Shown one piece after another: positions 58,723 through 64,000 of a DNA stretch of 64,000 nucleotides. How positions within the stretch are numbered: position 1 is the first letter of the stretch; every line of letters starts with the position of its first letter. Both the position numbers and the translations under genes were made by a program. This stretch comes from Aquanectria penicillioides. Taxonomy: Eukaryota > Ascomycota > Sordariomycetes > Hypocreales > Nectriaceae. The notes beneath the pieces are model-generated. The model was not told the origin of the DNA. It saw only the letters and a program-made list of their open reading frames with translations, and did no database searches. The stretch covers positions 1,741,001-1,805,000 of the forward strand of contig PYIU01000005.1 in assembly GCA_003415625.1 (NCBI GenBank), in the 5' to 3' direction.

Positions 58723-61700
58723 TTCGATGTCGGGTGGTTGGTTGGTTGGTTGAGGGTTGTGTTGAGTTACAAGATGCAGAAGATCTCTGGCGTCTTTATA
58801 CAGTTGAGAACCCGTGCGCAGCCAGAACCAGGTTGGTTAAGCGGGTGGGTTCGAGGAGGCAGATTGGTTCGTCTCGTCGTGAGAGTCGAGAGAGGCAGAC
58901 TTGAGGTGGGGGACGAGAGAAAGATGGACAATGATTACAAGCGTAAGAAGGCAGAGGTGAAGAGCGTAAGGCAAAGTGGTATCCAAGCAGACCGACAGCT
59001 CAAGAAAGAGAAAGAGGCAATTGGAGAGGAAGGAGTCAAGGTGGTGATGGTGGAGAGGAGAAGGATGAAGTTCGAGGGCGGAGGAGGGAATATGTATATT
59101 CTGCTCACCCACCGGACACAGCCTGGTGGATGGATGATCAGTTGCAAGTCACTCATGGCGCTACTTTGTACATTGCCTAATAAAATGTGGAGGAGGGTAC
59201 CACGACCACCCACGCCCGCCCGAAGAAGCGTAGCTCCTTCGCCTGGGCAGGGTGAGGGCGGCAAGGATGGGCCAGAGAAACTCCACCTCATGCCCTGCAG
59301 CAGATGCTAGCGCCAGCAAGGATTTGCCCAAGGTAAGGGCAGGTACGTACCGTCAATCCACGCAACCCACGCCTGTTGACGCCTTCACGCCCTCTGGATG
59401 GCTAATTTTTCTGGGTGCGTGAGCAGGATGGGGGGGGGGGGGGGTGGGGGTGTCGCAATGTACGCCTAGGAGTCTCAGGCATCCGAAGGGGGTGGGGGTT
59501 ACTGGAGCGAGGGTGTGAGGCAGAATGGGCTAGGCGTGGGCTAAGTGCTACAAGGCGTGTGAGATGCAGCGGGAGCAGTAGCCGTAGCAGTCGCAATGCT
59601 GCTGGGAGAGGACGACGCGGGTCAGCGAGAGAGACACAAGACACCCAGGCGAGCGACCCAAGACATCGGACACCAGACATTGGCGTGTGATTTGATTCCT
59701 CTAGACTGGCGCTCTAGGCGGCATGGCGGGTTGGGTACGAATTGAAGGAGATGAAGAAAAGAAAAATTTTCAGACCAGACCCTTCGACCCTCTCTGCTGA
59801 GTCTACGACGACTTGCCCATTTCTCGCGACGACATGATGTGACTCAGGCGGGTGCTGACTTGAGGGCCCTGGAGGGCCCTGAGGGCCACGAGAGGGTCCC
59901 GGATTCCACCGCGAGGCCATCAGCCGAGATTTTGGCTGGGGCCTGGGCTGATGAACACCACAGCGACATCGGTGGTGGGCAGATGTTTGCCTCCGTTGCC
60001 TCCTCGCCCGTGCAATTCTGCACGGCAGAGCCCGTACTGCACCGTACAGCGCCGCAACAAATTGCACAGCGCACTGCACAAGTGGGTGTGTCTCAATATT
60101 TTTTTTTTCCCCCTCTGTGCCTCCCACGCTTCCCACGCTTCCCACGCTCCGTGGTGTGAGCCTCGACCGCCGGTGGCCTGCTCTGTGTCCACTAGCAATT
60201 TTTCTTTCTCGTCCGGTTCCTGCTGCTTGCGTTTCTTCAGCGAGTGTGACCTCTTTTTCTCTGCTAGGGGGCCGGGTGGGCTGCGGCACACACACACCCA
60301 CGGGCAGTAGTGCAATTCCCTCTCGTTCTGGTGTGCTGGGCCACAGCCAGAACGGCTCGTAGTCTAGCTGGCTGCCGTCTCCTCGCTCAGTGCGGCCCAA
60401 ACTCTTGCTCGCCTGGAATGGACGCCGACCGGAGTTCACCATGACTGTGAGCAAGCTGGCCGTGTGGCCTGAGGCAGGACCACAGCACAGGGGGGCGGCT
60501 GCACCTCCAACCCTCCTACGCATCAGGTTTAGTGTGTCTGGTGTGCGGATCTAGGCCCCTTATGGAATGGTCGGAAGCCCATCCCCTTCCTCACAAAACA
60601 CCCCCAGGCTTAGCTGCTGGACCGGCCCCTCTCCCTGTCAACCTCCTCCACCTTTGATCCTTGGAAGGGCCCACTCTCGCTACTCCACCTCAGCACGCAA
60701 GTGCCCACTGCTGTGACCAAAGACCACTGTCATCTGTGTTCATCGCCCAGCCTGAGCCTGAAAACTTGTCTCTGTCTGACGAATTTTGCTTCCCCAGTGC
60801 AATGAGAAACGTCACCTTCACGGTGCAGAACCCGGACGGTAAAACATCCGGTGAGCTCCAGATCAGGCTCTGCTGCAGGATACGAGATAGCAAGAGAGGT
60901 ACAGAAACGGCACGGCATCCCATAGTACTCAGCTGCAAGGTTCACTTGTGCTTTCTCGGGTCCAAGACCCATGCCCAGTCTCACGGCCGTCACAGTTGCC
61001 TCCACATCCAATGTGCTTTTGCACATTCAGCAGTCAACACAGCCATATACGTCAGGCTAGAGGTCTCAATTTGGCACCTATACACTTTTTCTTTCTGCTC
61101 TGCCTATGCGCGCATCCGTAAAGGATCTACGCCCCCAATGCAATCCGCGCGGAATTCTGACTGAAGGAAAAGATGTCGTAGTGACGCCATTTTTCGCAAC
61201 TGCGCAGCAGGATTGCATACTTCCACCAGGTACGCAATCTGGGGGCTGTGTGGGCCCTCCCCCAGAAGGGCATTCCGAGAGGGGACAAGATCAAACTGCC
61301 TGGTGAAGATGCAGTACAACCTCCTATTGACCTCCTCCTGCAACGGGGCTATCGCTTCATTGGTGGCTATCATGCACTCCTGCACCCCAAACCAAGAGTC
61401 CAATGCACTGTAAACAATCTTTCACCATCCCATCATTCCTTAGTGGCAACCGTTGCACCCTCAGAGTTTGGAGTTTGGCCCCCGACGAGACCAGGTTGGC
61501 TACCAGGCCAGGTTCGGCTGCAGCAACAGCCGCCCTCGCCACAGTAGAAGCATTTCGTAAGAGCATCAACTATTCAGATCTTTAGCGGGATTTGCTTTGT
61601 GGCATCGAGAGCAGCAGCAGGGACGGAGGGGGGGGGGACTGTCTTGCCACTTGCTTTCTAAACGAGACACCAGTTTCCCCGTGTCCAGGATACAGCAAGC

Positions 61701-64000
61701 ATGGTATGCTATGACATCAAAAGCATAATATTCCCCCAGCCTCCAACGGTCTGAACTCCAGGAGCTGTCGAGCTGTATAAGCCTTACCACACAATTGAGA
61801 CATTCCGCCAAGGAAACGCATGTCCGTCACAGAGACAGACATCAGTCGGGGACTTGGAGTCCAAAGTTTGTGCCGCGCCGTTGTTGTGCCTCGAGAGCTG
61901 GGCGACATGGGATCGTCAACTGGCCACCACCCCCAAGCCATTTGGGTTTTTGTGTCAGGTAAAATGCCAATCTCTCCAGCCCCCTGTTCGACTGCAATAG
62001 CGCGCATCTTACCCCAGGTCCACCCATATTTGATGTTGAGGCAAAACAGGCTGCTTGTCTCTCTATCGTGACGACAACGGCACCCGCAGGAGAAGCCATG
62101 TGGTGTTGGTTTCTGCGGAGGCCAACCAGCTGGGCTAGTCCCTTTGCGATTACACTTGCTTCCAAAGCGGGGGCGCAGGAAGCGCTAAGCAAATCACAGA
62201 GGACTTCGCCTCTCCACACCATCAACAGCGAGGACAGGCGACTCTCCTAACATTGCCACCTGACCATCAGTTCCAACCTCCTTGAAGTACTTTGAGGAAC
62301 TAGAGTTGCTGCATCGCAACCATCTCAAAAGTGCTGGCGGCTTGCGGATTGGGGGTGTCTAGGCAGTCAGGAGCGCATCGATCCTGACATCATCTGAAGC
62401 TATTTCATTTCCAACTCCCGAGCCACACCATCGAGCATATCGTTGCCCCTGCCAGGGGCCAAGTAGTGTCCTTTGGAGGATCAAGCTGTTGCATGACGCT
62501 ACAGTGCAGCGCCGAGTGCCCCGTCTTGGCCGGGCATCTCACATCAGGTTTGCCCGACATGGTGTCAAAGTTGAGAAGCGGGGACGGGCGAGTCGCCTCG
62601 CAGGTCAAGACAGGGCATCACACAAGGAACCCCAAATGGTCTCCAAAGAGCTTACCATTGCCAGAAATGGCTGTATGCCGCACCTCTGTGCGACTTGAGA
62701 TGACGGCTTTCAGGCGGCCGCCCCAGTCGAGATGTCTGAGGCACGGTGTTCCACCGGGTCGGCAGAGGTTAACATAGGCGTCTGATTAAAAAAAACCAAA
62801 GTGAGCTACCTAACGCCATCTGGAACGCAACTCACGAGGGCCGCGAAATGATCTCTCTCAATCCATGCGCTTGGAGAGGAGGGGCGGGTTGGATTGGATA
62901 GGTAAACGAGCAGTACAAGTGCAAGGCCAGGCCAATAGCATCAAGGGTGCCTCAGTCAAGTGCCTCCCACCAACACGGGCGCCTAAGCCGGGTTTCACCT
63001 GAAGGCATCTCTATCAATACCGAAACGTGGGAGGGTACGCTCCATTGACCCGGCATACCACAGAAGACGAAGACAGACGTACGTCAGATGTCGAAGCTGC
63101 AGTGGGGTTCCCACGCGCCGGAACGAATTGCCTGCATGAGCAGCACAGGAAGGAATCATGAAACCTGACGACATGCTATTGCCGTACGATAAGACAGTTG
63201 CGAATGGCCCTCATTCTCTAGCCAAGGCGTCGCAAAGCGCCGCTGATCTCCGTGCCGGTGGCATTGGACACTCTTGGCGAGTGTTCAAGACCGCACGCTC
63301 TTGAAGACAAGACGTTCATCCCAGGTTTGCATATCAAAGAACAAGAAAAACCCCTGTTGATTGTCAGAGTCGGCGCGACTACCATGAAACCAATGTGCCT
63401 TTGATGATGCTCGGCGATCAAGAGCCATGATTTGACTTCAGGAACGTCGACGAGCCCCACCCATCATGGGGACATGGTGCTGGTTGATCCCCCCACACTC
63501 AAGTAAATCCAGCGTGAGGTAGAGGCATCTGCGTGACCCCCAATGCCAGAGTGAAGGCTCGCACTGCGCCCGCAAGCGAGCCGGCAGAGATATGGTGTAC
63601 ATCGGTTAACATCTATCGGGTGGGCAGCCCAATGAATAGCTGAGATGGCACCCCCACGCTCCCTGATCAGGTCATCCAGATTTTCCCAGATACGTGCATC
63701 GTCCATTGGGAAGAGAACGGTGCCTCGTCGGACGTCGCGCCCGGATAGGAAATGGTTCCATGGTGCAGCTCGGGAGCATCCTCGGCCGAAGCCATAATAG
63801 TGCATGCGAAATGCTGGAGGGGACTACAACAAGACAACGGTATCTTCAACCTTTCCCCGTGTGGGTAGGCTGGCAAGTCTGGACCTTGTCGAGTCTCAAT
63901 TGAGAGTCCCTATTTTGGCCGATGCCCCGGGTTAAACTGTTCTGAACCACGGAGAGGAAGAACGGTGTTCTCGGGGGATGATTCTGTTGGTTAGTGAGAC
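58723..64000. other. Right flank without an intact gene; possible decayed coding DNA on the minus strand
   Basis: 58723-59400 should be the promoter and leader of the Ecl1-like gene. From about 60700 to 63900 the minus strand shows short coding-looking pieces in changing frames, none longer than about 130 codons. One (62405-62608) has an ankyrin-like phrase, AKTGHSALHCSV. Others (around 63464-63805) have ISAIHWAAHPIDVN. I could not join them into a gene with credible splice sites. They may be remnants of an ankyrin-type gene or chance ORFs. The DNA is not AT-rich, so it does not look like RIP-mutated repeat. Confidence 0.35.

Noticed and set aside
1..64000. tRNA, 5S rRNA, CRISPR arrays or transposons
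   Set aside because: I looked for T-loop/box-B-like words (GTTCGA), 5S-like segments, direct repeat-spacer arrays and transposase motifs and saw no convincing case. A tRNAscan-SE and repeat-library search would settle it.
58723..64000. RIP-mutated repeat as the origin of the broken coding pieces
   Set aside because: The region is not AT-rich and shows no excess of TA at the expense of CA/TG by eye.

Overview
The window is nuclear DNA of a filamentous ascomycete, most likely a sordariomycete and possibly Hypocreales. The evidence is short GT-AG introns of about 50-90 nt with CTRAC/CTGA branch sequences, moderately GC-rich coding regions, typical fungal protein families (DIL-ankyrin, hybrid histidine kinase, Ecl1-type life-span factor, DUF7600-like F-box protein) and intergenic clusters of TACCTACC/GGTAGGTA. 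I found no rRNA, tRNA, CRISPR array or intact transposon.

Eleven genes can be supported. Left part: a TBC-domain Rab GAP (minus, 1827-5159), a gene-free stretch of nearly 7 kb, a DIL-ankyrin protein (minus, 11937-14578), allantoicase (minus, 15243-16385) and, divergent from it, a cytochrome b561 protein (plus, 17872-18720). Next come a secreted M13 metallopeptidase with seven exons (plus, 19125-21804), about 5 kb without a gene, and a hybrid histidine kinase of about 2070 residues (plus, 26752-33051). Right part: a histidine-phosphatase protein (minus, 34449-36020), a PRKRIP1/DUF1168 splicing protein (plus, 39139-39764) tail-to-tail with the chaperonin subunit CCT3 (minus, 40179-42255), an F-box protein (minus, 43903-46159), an unrecognised protein with an in-frame stop (minus, 46818-48636), and an intronless Ecl1-like protein (minus, 58264-58722) alone in about 15 kb of otherwise gene-free DNA.

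The genes do not form one pathway or an obvious secondary-metabolite cluster; most are housekeeping or signalling genes. The best functional context is at allantoicase, whose upstream region carries a pair of GATA-factor sites and a CGG-N6-CCG palindrome, as expected for purine-catabolism control by nitrogen status and a UaY/PCO-1-type activator.

The most notable observations are these. (1) The M13 peptidase keeps HExxH but has changed three other active-site positions (zinc-ligand Glu to Asp, catalytic His to Tyr, NAFY to DSYY). (2) The histidine kinase carries an extra receiver-like domain without its phospho-acceptor aspartate, and its annotated start is overlapped by an upstream ORF. (3) Three conserved genes (TBC, DIL-ankyrin, PRKRIP1-like) contain four reading-frame breaks, each equivalent to one base missing in a short G/C run. 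This points to consensus errors, or less likely to real lesions. I did not find a convincing new multi-gene system.
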